Shown piece by piece: positions 1-7,099 of a stretch of DNA of 7,961 bases (the stretch's first letter is position 1; each line of letters opens with the position of its first letter). The DNA is from Spartobacteria bacterium UBA6821. Lineage in GTDB: Bacteria; Verrucomicrobiota; Verrucomicrobiia; Chthoniobacterales; UBA6821. The position numbers and the translations under genes are program-made. Location of the stretch: positions 1 to 7,961 of the forward strand of contig DKEN01000095.1 of assembly GCA_002452515.1 (NCBI GenBank). Reading direction: 5' to 3'. The notes under the pieces were generated by a model that was given only the letters and a program-made list of their open reading frames with translations, searched no databases and was not told where the DNA came from.

Positions 1-2
1 CC

Positions 3-56
3 CCCCTCAATTTACTGGTTGGTGCATCCAATAAAGTCGGGTTTGATGCTGAATAA
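3..56 (+). CDS. Possible 3' end of an upstream gene (partial)
   Basis: Frame 3 is open from the window edge to a TAA at 54-56 and reads PLNLLVGASNKVGFDAE. The composition looks protein-like, and the stop lies 54 bp before the next gene, which suits a gene tail. No family can be assigned from 17 residues. Frame 1 is also open across the same stretch, so the choice of frame is a judgement. The flanking sequence to the left would settle it. Confidence 0.25.
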   Translation, partial: PLNLLVGASNKVGFDAE

Positions 57-110
57 AAAAGAGTGTTTTTTTCTCTGCCGTGACCTGGGTTTGACTCATC
101 ATTTTTCATC

Positions 111-869
111 ATGATTATCCAGGTGTATGAAATTCAGGCGCCCGACGAAGCTGCCCTGATGGCCGACTGCGGGGTGGATCATATCGGAGGAGTGATTCTT
201 TCAACCGATGCTTGGAAAATTCCGGCGCTTCACGAGTCGGTGCGCGTGATCCGCGGAATGGGACGCAAGAGCAGCATTATCCCGCTTTTTGCCCATCCGG
301 ACGCCGTGCATCGCGTGATTGAGTATTACATGCCGGATATTGTGCATTTCTGCGACAGCCTCAGCGACGGGTCTGCTGTCAACGAGAGGGCTGTCGCTGC
401 CGCTTTTGCTTTACAGCAGGGGATTGAGGAGCGTTTTCCAGATGTAGAAATCATGAGATCGATACCGATTGCCCCTCCGGGACTGGGTGATCTGGTTCCC
501 AGTCTGGAACTTGGGAGGAGGCTTGAACCTGTCAGCGATTGGTTTCTGACAGACACGTTGCTTGTGCAGGGCGAAAAGCAGCCAGTTGCCGGGCATGTAG
601 GCATCACCGGCAAGGTCTGCGATTGGGAGATGGCCCGTGATCTCATCACGCAGAGCGCCATCCCCGTGATTTTAGCCGGAGGACTTTCCCCTGATAATGT
701 CGGAGAAGGGATCCATTTTACGGCACCTGCCGGTGTCGATACCTGCACGGCAACCAATCTGCTGGATACCGAGGGAAAGCCGATCCGATTCCGCAAAGAT
801 CCCGACAAAGTTCGTCGTTTTGTCGCCGCTTGCCGCGGAACCTCATCCTCACCCTATGGTGAGCGCTAA
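111..869 (+). CDS. TrpF-like (beta/alpha)8-barrel protein, probably not a canonical phosphoribosylanthranilate isomerase
   Basis: The 252-residue protein resembles TrpF, the tryptophan-pathway isomerase acting on phosphoribosylanthranilate in the cytoplasm. The match is best in the second half: FLTDTLL (145-151, with Asp148 at the place of the family's catalytic Asp), GITGKVCDW (164-172), the phosphate-binding PVILAGGLSPDNV (185-197) and AGVDTCTATN (207-216). The N-terminus departs from the family. Where TrpF has KICGIT with the catalytic Cys, this protein has QVYEIQ (4-9), placing Tyr6 at the Cys position, and the usual strand-3 LHG motif reads HFCDS (79-83). Length is slightly above the usual 200-230. 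No other trp gene is nearby. The ATG at 111 has no Shine-Dalgarno upstream, but the barrel's first strand starts right there, which supports it. The gene ends 16 bp from the convergent gene on the other strand. I infer a divergent paralogue with a different or lost reaction; a degenerate TrpF is the alternative. Confidence 0.75.
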   Translation: MIIQVYEIQAPDEAALMADCGVDHIGGVILSTDAWKIPALHESVRVIRGMGRKSSIIPLFAHPDAVHRVIEYYMPDIVHFCDSLSDGSAVNERAVAAAFALQQGIEERFPDVEIMRSIPIAPPGLGDLVPSLELGRRLEPVSDWFLTDTLLVQGEKQPVAGHVGITGKVCDWEMARDLITQSAIPVILAGGLSPDNVGEGIHFTAPAGVDTCTATNLLDTEGKPIRFRKDPDKVRRFVAACRGTSSSPYGER

Positions 870-885
870 TTCACTCAGCGGCTCC

Positions 886-1437
886 CTAGTTGCCAAATTC
901 GGAAGGGGAGGCAGCGGGTGCTTGAGCAGGCCCCCCGGCACTACCACCACGACGTCTCCTTGGGCGTGGTTTGCGTGGGCGTGGCTCGCGGCCATCAGTT
1001 GGAGAATTTTGAACTCCTGAGGGAGGCTCGGGTTGTTGCTGGTCTTCCTCCGCTTCCACTTCTTCTGTGTTCTGTTGTAAGTCGGGGTGCAATTCCGGAG
1101 CTGGGTTGGCCCGAAACTCCTGATGCGAGTGATGTTCAGGACGCTGATGGGAACGTTCTTCGTGACGGTTTTGCCGTTGATTGGGGAGCGGTTGTCGTTG
1201 TTGCGGCTGCGGTGCGCGTTCCTGTTGAGCACGCTTATGGAGGGCCGAAGAGAGGTCTTTCAAGGCGCCGACAAGGTGATGTCCGAGATCGCCCTCCGGT
1301 TCGTGGGCTTTTTCAATCGATTCCGCTACCCCCTCGACTGCGCCTGTAAGCTGATCAAGGGATGATTGGATCCCCTTGAGACTTGCTGCGATACTGCGGA
1401 GAAGTTCGTTCTGTGGGTCAGATTCTGAAGGGTTCAT
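886..1437 (-). CDS. Unrecognised protein with helical N-terminus and Arg-rich disordered tail, downstream of parB
   Basis: I do not recognise this 183-residue protein. Residues 8-44 (PQNELLRSIAASLKGIQSSLDQLTG and on) have a heptad-like hydrophobic pattern suggesting a short coiled coil. Residues 52-70 look like a second helix. From about 71 to 150 it is dominated by Gln, Pro, His, Arg and Glu and is probably disordered. Residues 148-165 form a basic patch (GREPRPRKPRPRRRRGG), followed by an Ala/Pro/Gly tail. It has no signal peptide or membrane segment. It starts 36 bp after the parB stop on the same strand and is probably co-transcribed with it. The basic tail suggests nucleic-acid binding, but that is inference. 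Other frames over this stretch are also open. This frame was chosen for its position behind parB and its credible amphipathic N-terminus. No Shine-Dalgarno precedes the ATG. Confidence 0.65.
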   Translation of the reverse strand: MNPSESDPQNELLRSIAASLKGIQSSLDQLTGAVEGVAESIEKAHEPEGDLGHHLVGALKDLSSALHKRAQQERAPQPQQRQPLPNQRQNRHEERSHQRPEHHSHQEFRANPAPELHPDLQQNTEEVEAEEDQQQPEPPSGVQNSPTDGREPRPRKPRPRRRRGGSAGGPAQAPAASPSEFGN

Positions 1438-1473
1438 GGGTGGAAAGAAGTTGGGTGTGAACGGTGGTGAACT

Positions 1474-2424
1474 CTACTCCACAAGAATTCCAAATTCCGA
1501 GATGAGGCGTTGAAGGTCATCCGATCCGTAATATTCAATGGAGATGTGGCCTTTTTTCTCGCTGTGGTGCAGGGAGACGCGTGTGGAGAAGCGATGTTGG
1601 AGTTTGTTTTCGAGATGTTTGAGGGCGGGAGAAAGTTCAGGAATGCTGCGGGCGGCTCTGCCTTTGCGCTTCTGTTTTTCTCCAATTCCTGCCAAGTGTG
1701 CGGCAATCAGTCCCTCGGCATCACGAACGGAGGCATTCCTTCGGATGATCTGTTCAGCAAGGAGGCGCTGCTCTTCAGGGTTTTTGACTCCGAGAAGAAC
1801 TTTGGCATGGCCCACGGTGATCCTGCACTGGGTAAGGTGTTTCTGAACCTCTTCATCCAGTTCCATCAGGCGCATTGCATTGGCGACCGAAGCACGGCTT
1901 TTGCCCACACGACGCGCGATTTCTTCCTGGGTCACGTGAAACTCCTTGGAAAGTCGGCTGTACGCTGCGGCCTCTTCAATCGGGTTGAGATCGGCACGCT
2001 GGAGGTTCTCAATGAGGGCCAGTTCCAGGACCTCCTGATCGGAGGCCTTTCGGACGATAACGGGAGCCTCGGTAAGACCAACCTCCAGGGAGGCGCGTAA
2101 CCGGCGCTCTCCGGCGATGAGTTCGTATTTGCCTCCGGCGATCCGGACGATCAGGGGCTGGATAATGCCACGCTCACGGATAGAATCGATCAGGTCTCGG
2201 AGCTGCTCGTCCCGGAATTCAGTACGTGGCTGGAGGGGACTCGGAATGATCTGGTCGATGCGGATGTTCTGAATGCGCTCCCCCTGCTCCTCGGAAGGGA
2301 CGGGGGCTGCAACACGCGTGTTGATGAGGGCACCAAGCCCCTTTCCCAGCCCTTTGCCGAGGGATTTGGACGGAGATGTCTTCGTCTCCGCACTTCCTCC
2401 GTTACCAGATTCTTTGGATGCCAT
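1474..2424 (-). CDS. parB: Chromosome-partitioning protein ParB (Spo0J-type)
   Basis: ParB is the CTP-dependent DNA clamp that loads at parS sites near the origin, spreads along DNA and works with the ATPase ParA (and often SMC) in chromosome segregation. The 316-residue protein has the full family layout. An N-terminal ParA-activating motif GLGKGLGALI is at 25-34, slightly extended by a repeated LGKG. The ParB/Srx domain starts near 51 with PSPLQPR (61-67), the C-box GERRLRA (105-111) and ENLQR (139-143). A helix-turn-helix spans about 165-190 (TQEEIARRVGKSRASVANAM). A Lys/Arg-rich linker (249-259) leads to the C-terminal dimerisation domain (263-316). All key motifs are intact. The ATG at 2424 gives a normal N-terminus; no Shine-Dalgarno is visible. 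No parA lies immediately upstream, where a divergent lipoate-family gene is found instead; parA must be elsewhere. The downstream neighbour is the Arg-rich protein gene. Confidence 0.96.
   Translation of the reverse strand: MASKESGNGGSAETKTSPSKSLGKGLGKGLGALINTRVAAPVPSEEQGERIQNIRIDQIIPSPLQPRTEFRDEQLRDLIDSIRERGIIQPLIVRIAGGKYELIAGERRLRASLEVGLTEAPVIVRKASDQEVLELALIENLQRADLNPIEEAAAYSRLSKEFHVTQEEIARRVGKSRASVANAMRLMELDEEVQKHLTQCRITVGHAKVLLGVKNPEEQRLLAEQIIRRNASVRDAEGLIAAHLAGIGEKQKRKGRAARSIPELSPALKHLENKLQHRFSTRVSLHHSEKKGHISIEYYGSDDLQRLISEFGILVE
1928..1943. promoter_or_regulatory. parS-like site inside parB
   Basis: The 16 bp matches the classic parS palindrome TGTTTCACGTGAAACA at 13 of 16 positions, including an unbroken 11-base run TCACGTGAAAC. 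The mismatches are all in the outer arms. It falls in codons 161-166 of parB (EFHVTQ), just before the helix-turn-helix. Bacillus subtilis is known to carry a parS site within its own spo0J (parB) gene, so the location has precedent. I saw no other CACGTG in the window. Chance or codon constraint remains possible. Confidence 0.45.
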
Positions 2425-2533
2425 TGCGTGTAAGGTAGTGCAGCAGGAGAGTCATGGGGAAGAAAAAGGTTCGTCTGATGATGAATGAAAATCGTGTTCA
2501 GCTTTTTCTCTGGAAAGGGCAGGATGGCTACCG

Positions 2534-3205
2534 ATGTTTGAAGAGCTTGATCTCCTGTTGCCGGAAAGGGCTTTTGACGCCCCGATGCAGATGGCTCTCG
2601 ACGAGGTGCTGCTCAGAACGGTGATGAAACCGACGCTGCGGATCTATCGCTGGACGGCTTCCTGTGTGACCTTCGGTTATTTTCAAAAAATTGCCGAGGT
2701 CAGAGCCGCCCATCGGAATCTTGTGCTTGTGAGACGCAAGACAGGAGGAGGTATCGTGGAGCATGGCGATGATCTGACGTTCTCCCTCATCATCCCGGGT
2801 ATGTGTGACGCTGCCGCTCTCTCTCCGGTGATGTTTTACAAGAAGCTTCATCAGGCGCTGGCGGAGTTTCTCACTCACGGTGGGAAAAAAGGAATCCATC
2901 TTGCCCGCGAGGAGGAGTTGCTGGCAGGTCCTTCCTGTTTTAGTGCGCCTGCGCGGGATGATCTGCTCTGCGAGGGGAAAAAAATTCTGGGAGGTGCCCA
3001 ATGCCGGAGTGGCGGGAACCTGCTCTATCAGGGAAGTTTGCAGGGAATCGGTGATGTCGGTGACAAAATGCTCTTTTCCGAGGCTTTTGCGAGATCCTTA
3101 AGCAGGAATGTCACGGGATCTGTTCTGCCGTTTTCCATGATTGAATCGGCAACAAATCTTGCGAAAAACCGTTATGGTTCAGAATCTTGGAACGAGCGGC
3201 GGTGA
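2534..3205 (+). CDS. Lipoate--protein ligase A / octanoyltransferase family protein (BPL/LPL catalytic domain)
   Basis: Members of this cytoplasmic family attach lipoyl or octanoyl groups to the lysine of lipoyl domains in 2-oxoacid dehydrogenases and the glycine cleavage H protein. Visible motifs are MALDEVLL (20-27), the substrate-binding RRKTGGGIVEH (67-77) with DLTFS (80-84), CFSAPARDDLLCEGKKILGGAQ (135-156) with the family's conserved Lys at 150, and YQGSL (165-169). The CFSAPA stretch, with Cys135, resembles LipM-type octanoyltransferases, which use a Cys nucleophile. That, and the absence of the C-terminal domain of E. coli LplA, makes an octanoyltransferase or minimal ligase equally possible. 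At 223 residues it is shorter than LipM or LplA (roughly 270-340). It starts 109 bp from the divergent parB. The ATG at 2534 is the first ATG after an in-frame stop at 2486-2488. A purine stretch (GGGCAGGA) lies 8-15 bases upstream, at best a weak ribosome site. Confidence 0.85.
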   Translation: MFEELDLLLPERAFDAPMQMALDEVLLRTVMKPTLRIYRWTASCVTFGYFQKIAEVRAAHRNLVLVRRKTGGGIVEHGDDLTFSLIIPGMCDAAALSPVMFYKKLHQALAEFLTHGGKKGIHLAREEELLAGPSCFSAPARDDLLCEGKKILGGAQCRSGGNLLYQGSLQGIGDVGDKMLFSEAFARSLSRNVTGSVLPFSMIESATNLAKNRYGSESWNERR

Positions 3206-3231
3206 TAACAACTTTCATGCCAGACAGGGGA

Positions 3232-3251
3232 ATGTTACAATATTGTCACAT
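3232..3251. promoter_or_regulatory. Candidate Pho box / palindromic operator upstream of pstS
   Basis: ATGTTAC (3232-3238) and TTGTCAC (3243-3249) are two 7-bp direct repeats separated by 4 bp, the 11-bp geometry of PhoB boxes (consensus half CTGTCAT). They match that half at 4 and 5 of 7 positions. The same bases form a 20-bp palindrome with 9 of 10 pairs complementary, centred between 3241 and 3242. The element lies 60 bp before the pstS start, where Pho control is expected. A TACAAT at 3236-3241 could instead be a -10 box. No convincing -10 was found downstream. Confidence 0.45.
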
Positions 3252-3310
3252 GAAATCAGTTGCCATCCAGCGGCTTCATCATCTGTGATGCTGGTTTGCC
3301 TCCATCATTT

Positions 3311-4333
3311 ATGAACGCACCAACAAACCTCAAGCAACTCTGCCTTGCCGCCGTGGCATTTGCCGCCGCATCGATCCAGATGCATGCCTCAACCACCATC
3401 AACGGATCAGGATCCTCGTTTGCGGCTCCCATTATTATTCGCTGGGGTATTGATTTCCAAAAGGCGCACCCGGAAACCAGAATCAATTATCAGTCTGTAG
3501 GGAGTGGTGCTGGGATAACGCAGTTCATTCAGAACATCACGGATTTTGGAGCCAGTGATGTCGCCATGAGTGACGAGGAAATCGCCAAGGTAGGCGGCAA
3601 TGTCCTGTTGCTCCCTGCGACGGCGGGAACCATCGTGTTCGCCTATAATATCCCGGGAATTTCAACCGGGCTGAAACTCTCCCGTGCCGCCTATATCGGC
3701 ATCCTGCTCGGCACGGTGAAAAGCTGGAATGATCCCCTGATCGCCAAGGATAACACTGATCTAAAGCTGCCCAACCTCCCCATCACGGTTGTGAGTCGGT
3801 CCGACGGCAGTGGTACGACAGGCGTTTTCACGGCACATCTCTCTGCTGTGAGCGCTGACTTCAAAGCCCAGGTTGGTAGCGGTAAGTCGGTTACCTGGCC
3901 CGTCGGAGTTGCCGGTAAGGGAAACGAAGGGGTGACTGCGCTGATCAAACAGACTCCTGGTGCGATCGGCTATGTTGAATTCGGCTATGCTGCAAACAAC
4001 AAGCTCAGCATGGCTTCTCCACAGAACAAAGCGGGCAATTTCATCACTCCGACCATCGAGAGCGGGGCCATCACGCTGGCTTCAGTCACACTTCCAGAAA
4101 ATTTTCGGGCATTTATTACTGATCCAGAAGGAGCCAATGATTACCCAATCGCATCGTTTTCATGGCTGCTGGTGAAGAAGAGTTACCCCACAGCGGACAA
4201 AGCGGCTGCTGTGAAGGCTTTTGTTGCCTACGGACTTACGACCGGTCAGAGTGTGGCTCCCGAGCTTGGCTACATTACCCTTCCCGACTCCGTTGTGAAG
4301 AAGGTGTTGGCAGCTCTCGAGACCGTCAAATAA
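3311..4333 (+). CDS. pstS: Phosphate ABC transporter, periplasmic phosphate-binding protein PstS
   Basis: PstS binds inorganic phosphate in the periplasm and delivers it to the PstC/PstA channel. From the ATG at 3311 the protein is 340 residues, typical for the family. Residues 1-26 form a signal peptide: Lys8, a hydrophobic core LAAVAFAAA (12-20), and likely cleavage after MHA (24-26), leaving STTINGSGSSFAAPI. Phosphate-binding motifs are NGSGSSFAAP (31-40), YQSVGSGAGI (60-69), DFGASD (78-83) and the strongly conserved RSDGSGTT (163-170); GAIGYVE (217-223) is also typical. A longer reading from a TTG at 3260 adds 17 residues before the signal peptide and is unlikely. Cys11 is not in a lipobox, so it is probably soluble rather than a lipoprotein. 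It is the first gene of the pst operon, preceded by the candidate Pho box. No Shine-Dalgarno is seen before the ATG. Confidence 0.97.
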   Translation: MNAPTNLKQLCLAAVAFAAASIQMHASTTINGSGSSFAAPIIIRWGIDFQKAHPETRINYQSVGSGAGITQFIQNITDFGASDVAMSDEEIAKVGGNVLLLPATAGTIVFAYNIPGISTGLKLSRAAYIGILLGTVKSWNDPLIAKDNTDLKLPNLPITVVSRSDGSGTTGVFTAHLSAVSADFKAQVGSGKSVTWPVGVAGKGNEGVTALIKQTPGAIGYVEFGYAANNKLSMASPQNKAGNFITPTIESGAITLASVTLPENFRAFITDPEGANDYPIASFSWLLVKKSYPTADKAAAVKAFVAYGLTTGQSVAPELGYITLPDSVVKKVLAALETVK

Positions 4334-4357
4334 GGCTTCATCACTTGTAAAATCCCC

Positions 4358-5320
4358 GTGGGTGTCGCTTCCATACCAGTTGGGCCTGAAAGCCCGATTC
4401 AGCGGGAGTATCGTCCGCGGACAGATTTTTTTAAGGGAATCTGTTGGCTGGCTTCCCTGCTGACTGTGCTATTGTTAGTGTGCATTCTCTTGGAGGTTTT
4501 TAGCAAGGCTTGGCCTGCAATTCATCGATTTGGATTTGGTTTCATTACAGGAGTCCAGTGGAGCCCGAATCGGGAGGTCTTTGGTGTTCTTCCCGTGCTT
4601 ATCGGAACGGGCATCAGCAGTTTGCTTGCCCTGCTTTTTGCGCTTCCCCTTGGGCTGGCCATCGCTTTGTTTCTGAGCGAGGATTTTTTGCCAGCCCCGA
4701 TCCGTCAGGTTATTCGATTTGTCATTGAGCTTCTGGCCGCCATTCCCAGTGTCGTTTACGGACTTTGGGGTATTTTCGTCGTGGTTCCCTTGGTTCAGCA
4801 GTATGGAGGAATTCTGGCGGATAAGCTTGGCTTCCTCCCCATCTTTCAGGGCCCTGCCTACGGCAATAGCCTTCTGACAGCGAGCATTGTCCTAGCCCTG
4901 ATGGTGCTTCCCACGATCACGGCGATCTCCCGCTCTACCCTTGTTACCGTCCCTTATGCTCTCAGGGAGGGATCTTACGCTCTGGGTGCAACGCGATGGG
5001 AAACCATTCTTGGAGTTATTCTGCCGACAGCGGCTCCCGGTATCGTCGCCTCCAGCATCCTTGCCTTTGGCCGAGCGATGGGAGAGACAATGGCCGTCGC
5101 CATGCTCATTGGAAATAGTCAGAGGCTTTCCTGGTCGTTCTTGGCACCTTCTAACACCCTCTCCGCACTGCTCGCCAACCAGTTTGCCGAGGCTGATGGC
5201 ATTCAGGTCAACGCCCTGATGTATGCCGCCGCCCTTCTGGTTCTGATGACCCTGTGTGTCAATATAGCTGGGGAAGCCATCCTGCGGCATACGCAGAAAA
5301 CCACAGCGGGACTCCGTTAA
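4358..5320 (+). CDS. pstC: Phosphate ABC transporter permease PstC
   Basis: PstC is one of the two inner-membrane subunits forming the phosphate channel. The 320-residue protein has six likely membrane segments (about 28-48, 77-107, 120-146, 172-190, 222-250 and 286-305). It also carries the permease EAA loop that docks on PstB, REGSYALGATRWETILGVILP (203-223), followed by GRAMGETMAVAMLIGN (238-253), a signature stretch of PstC. The IPSVVYGLWGIFV segment (129-141) is also typical. The start is a GTG at 4358, the first plausible initiator after the in-frame pstS stop at 4331-4333. It lies 24 bp after pstS, with no Shine-Dalgarno. Confidence 0.96.
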   Translation: MGVASIPVGPESPIQREYRPRTDFFKGICWLASLLTVLLLVCILLEVFSKAWPAIHRFGFGFITGVQWSPNREVFGVLPVLIGTGISSLLALLFALPLGLAIALFLSEDFLPAPIRQVIRFVIELLAAIPSVVYGLWGIFVVVPLVQQYGGILADKLGFLPIFQGPAYGNSLLTASIVLALMVLPTITAISRSTLVTVPYALREGSYALGATRWETILGVILPTAAPGIVASSILAFGRAMGETMAVAMLIGNSQRLSWSFLAPSNTLSALLANQFAEADGIQVNALMYAAALLVLMTLCVNIAGEAILRHTQKTTAGLR

Positions 5321-5333
5321 GGAATAAGAAGCC

Positions 5334-6224
5334 ATGAGCAAAAATTCCGCTCCAGTCCCTCAGAATTTTTTTACCACGGGAGGTAAGCAGACCTCTCCCC
5401 TGCGTTTGCTGCGCAATCGATTGCTGACTGCCCTTTGCATCGTGCTTTCCCTGCTGACCCTGGTTCCGCTTCTCTCAATTATCATTCTGCTTCTTCGCAA
5501 TGGTCTCCCCTTGCTGGGGGCGGATCTCTTCACCCAACTTCCGCCGGCTCCGGGGCAGGATGGGGGAGGGTTTGGCAATGCCATCGTCGGCACGCTGGTG
5601 ATGGTGGGCATCGCGCTGATTTTTTCCGTCCCCCTCGGCATTCTCTCCGCCGTCTACATCAATGAATATGCACCAACTTCCAAACTTGCTGCCGCCGTTC
5701 GATTCGTTGCCAAGTTGCTGACGGGGATTCCCTCGATCATCTGCGGGGTTTTTGCATTTGCAGCCGTGGTGATGACCACTCACCAATTTTCCGCTCTCGC
5801 TGGCGGCGTGGCACTCTCGATACTGATTCTGCCCACCATCCTCCTCACTTCCGAACAAGCCCTGATGGGGGTTGCTTATGCCTATCGCGAGGCTTCCTTC
5901 GGCGTGGGGGCGACTCCGTTTCAGACAATCTGGAGAATCGTCCTGCCCGAGGCGTTGCCTGCCATGATGACGGGTGTGATGCTAGCCGTGGCGAGGGCCT
6001 CTGGAGAAACCGCTCCTGTTCTCTTCACGGCACTTTTCAGTTACAATTGGATTCATTCCCTGATGGAGCCAACGGCCTCCCTCTCCGTGCTGATCTATAA
6101 TTTTGCCTCACTGCCCTATTCCCATCACATCAGTATGGCCTGGGCCGCATCACTTGTGCTGGTGATTCTGGTCACAATAGTGAATGTTTCTGCCCAGATT
6201 ATTTTCCGGCCAAGGCATCGTTGA
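5334..6224 (+). CDS. pstA: Phosphate ABC transporter permease PstA
   Basis: PstA is the second inner-membrane channel subunit, pairing with PstC. The 296-residue protein shows an N-terminal anchor (about 31-55), further hydrophobic segments (82-108, 120-148, 152-172, 207-232 and 268-291) and the EAA loop YREASFGVGATPFQTIWRIVLP (184-205) that contacts PstB. GIPSIICGVFAF (131-142) and ARASGETAPVLFTA (220-233) are typical of PstA and distinguish it from PstC. The ATG at 5334 lies 13 bp after pstC. A GGA at 5321-5323, about 10 bases before the ATG, is a weak ribosome-binding sequence, one of the few in the window. Confidence 0.96.
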   Translation: MSKNSAPVPQNFFTTGGKQTSPLRLLRNRLLTALCIVLSLLTLVPLLSIIILLLRNGLPLLGADLFTQLPPAPGQDGGGFGNAIVGTLVMVGIALIFSVPLGILSAVYINEYAPTSKLAAAVRFVAKLLTGIPSIICGVFAFAAVVMTTHQFSALAGGVALSILILPTILLTSEQALMGVAYAYREASFGVGATPFQTIWRIVLPEALPAMMTGVMLAVARASGETAPVLFTALFSYNWIHSLMEPTASLSVLIYNFASLPYSHHISMAWAASLVLVILVTIVNVSAQIIFRPRHR

Positions 6225-6242
6225 TTTATACCGCAGCCTTCT

Positions 6243-7091
6243 ATGGAAACGCTCTCAAACGAAAAAGTCACCGAAGACATGATTCCGCCGGACATCACCC
6301 AACCGCTGCCTCTCACTGACGATTTCGTCCCGGGAGAGTCCAATTTCATCCAGGTGAAGGATTTCAAGTTTTTCTATGGAAAGAAGCAGGCTCTGCATGG
6401 CATCAATCTGGAGATACCCTCCCGCAAAGTGACCGCCTTTATCGGTCCCTCGGGATGTGGAAAATCGACCCTGCTGAGAAACTTCAACCGGATGAATGAG
6501 CTCATTCCTGGAGTTCGTCACGAGGGGGATATCACGATTCATGGCACGAGTATCTACGATCCCTCCGTGGAAATTATCGCCTTGCGCCGTCGCATTGGAA
6601 TGGTCTTCCAAAAGTCCAATCCCTTTCCGATGTCGATCTACGAGAATATCGTCTATCCGCTTCGTATTGCCGGGCAGAAAAATCGGGCCGTGCTGGACGA
6701 GACCGTGGAACGCTGTCTCCGCTCCGCCGCTCTCTGGGAAGAGGTGAAGGATCGGCTTCATGAAAGTGCTCTGGGCCTCTCCGGAGGACAGATGCAGCGC
6801 CTCTGTATCGCCAGGGCCGTGGCGAGCCGTCCTGAGATTCTTCTGATGGACGAACCTTGCTCAGCCCTTGATCCGATCGCTACGGCCAAAGTGGAGGAAC
6901 TTATCATTGAGTTGAAAAAGGACTTCACCATCCTGATCGTGACTCACAATATGCAGCAGGCGAGCCGTGTCTCCGAGCTGACGGCGTTTTTCTATCTGGG
7001 GAATCTTGTTGAGTTTGACTCAACGAGGAAAATTTTCACCAATCCCTCTAAAAAACAGACCGAGGAATACATCACAGGCCGATTTGGCTGA
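6243..7091 (+). CDS. pstB: Phosphate ABC transporter ATP-binding protein PstB
   Basis: PstB hydrolyses ATP on the cytoplasmic side to drive phosphate import through PstC/PstA. The 282-residue protein has every ABC ATPase motif: Walker [10 protein letters not shown] (68-76), the Q-loop [17 protein letters not shown] (120-136), signature [14 protein letters not shown] (179-192), Walker B ILLMDEP (199-205), D-loop SALD (207-210) and switch His235 in [14 protein letters not shown] (82-90) and the [11 protein letters not shown] run are PstB hallmarks. It is about 25-30 residues longer than usual because of an acidic, Pro-containing N-terminal extension (1-34); an in-frame ATG at 6279 would shorten it. 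It starts 18 bp after pstA with no Shine-Dalgarno. Confidence 0.97.
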   Translation: METLSNEKVTEDMIPPDITQPLPLTDDFVPGESNFIQVKDFKFFYGKKQALHGINLEIPSRKVTAFIGPSGCGKSTLLRNFNRMNELIPGVRHEGDITIHGTSIYDPSVEIIALRRRIGMVFQKSNPFPMSIYENIVYPLRIAGQKNRAVLDETVERCLRSAALWEEVKDRLHESALGLSGGQMQRLCIARAVASRPEILLMDEPCSALDPIATAKVEELIIELKKDFTILIVTHNMQQASRVSELTAFFYLGNLVEFDSTRKIFTNPSKKQTEEYITGRFG

Positions 7092-7099
7092 TCCCAATT

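Noticed and set aside
55..72. A6 - GAGTG - T7 hairpin before the TrpF-like gene as a terminator
   Set aside because: The stem is purely A/T and would be very weak. It may be just an AT-rich leader.
326..808. Long minus-strand frame (160 codons) within the TrpF-like gene
   Set aside because: Ser/Pro/Arg-rich antisense shadow of a gene with recognisable family motifs.
849..1232. A second minus-strand frame (127 codons) over the same stretch
   Set aside because: It overlaps the end of the TrpF-like gene, starts inside the other frame, and shows no credible fold or spacing behind parB.
918..1349. A 143-codon plus-strand frame opposite the Arg-rich protein gene
   Set aside because: Val/Arg/Pro-rich composition typical of an antisense shadow over Gln/Arg-rich codons, with no domain. 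The minus-strand frame fits the parB operon better.
2454..2624. A 56-codon plus-strand frame starting MGKKKVRLMMNENRVQ in the parB/lipoate-gene spacer
   Set aside because: Two thirds of it overlaps the well-supported lipoate-family gene in another frame, where it turns Cys/Arg-rich like a shadow frame. No ribosome site or recognisable motif.
3260..3310. Upstream TTG start extending PstS by 17 residues
   Set aside because: The extension would put extra non-helical residues in front of a complete signal peptide, and TTG is a less likely start than the ATG at 3311.
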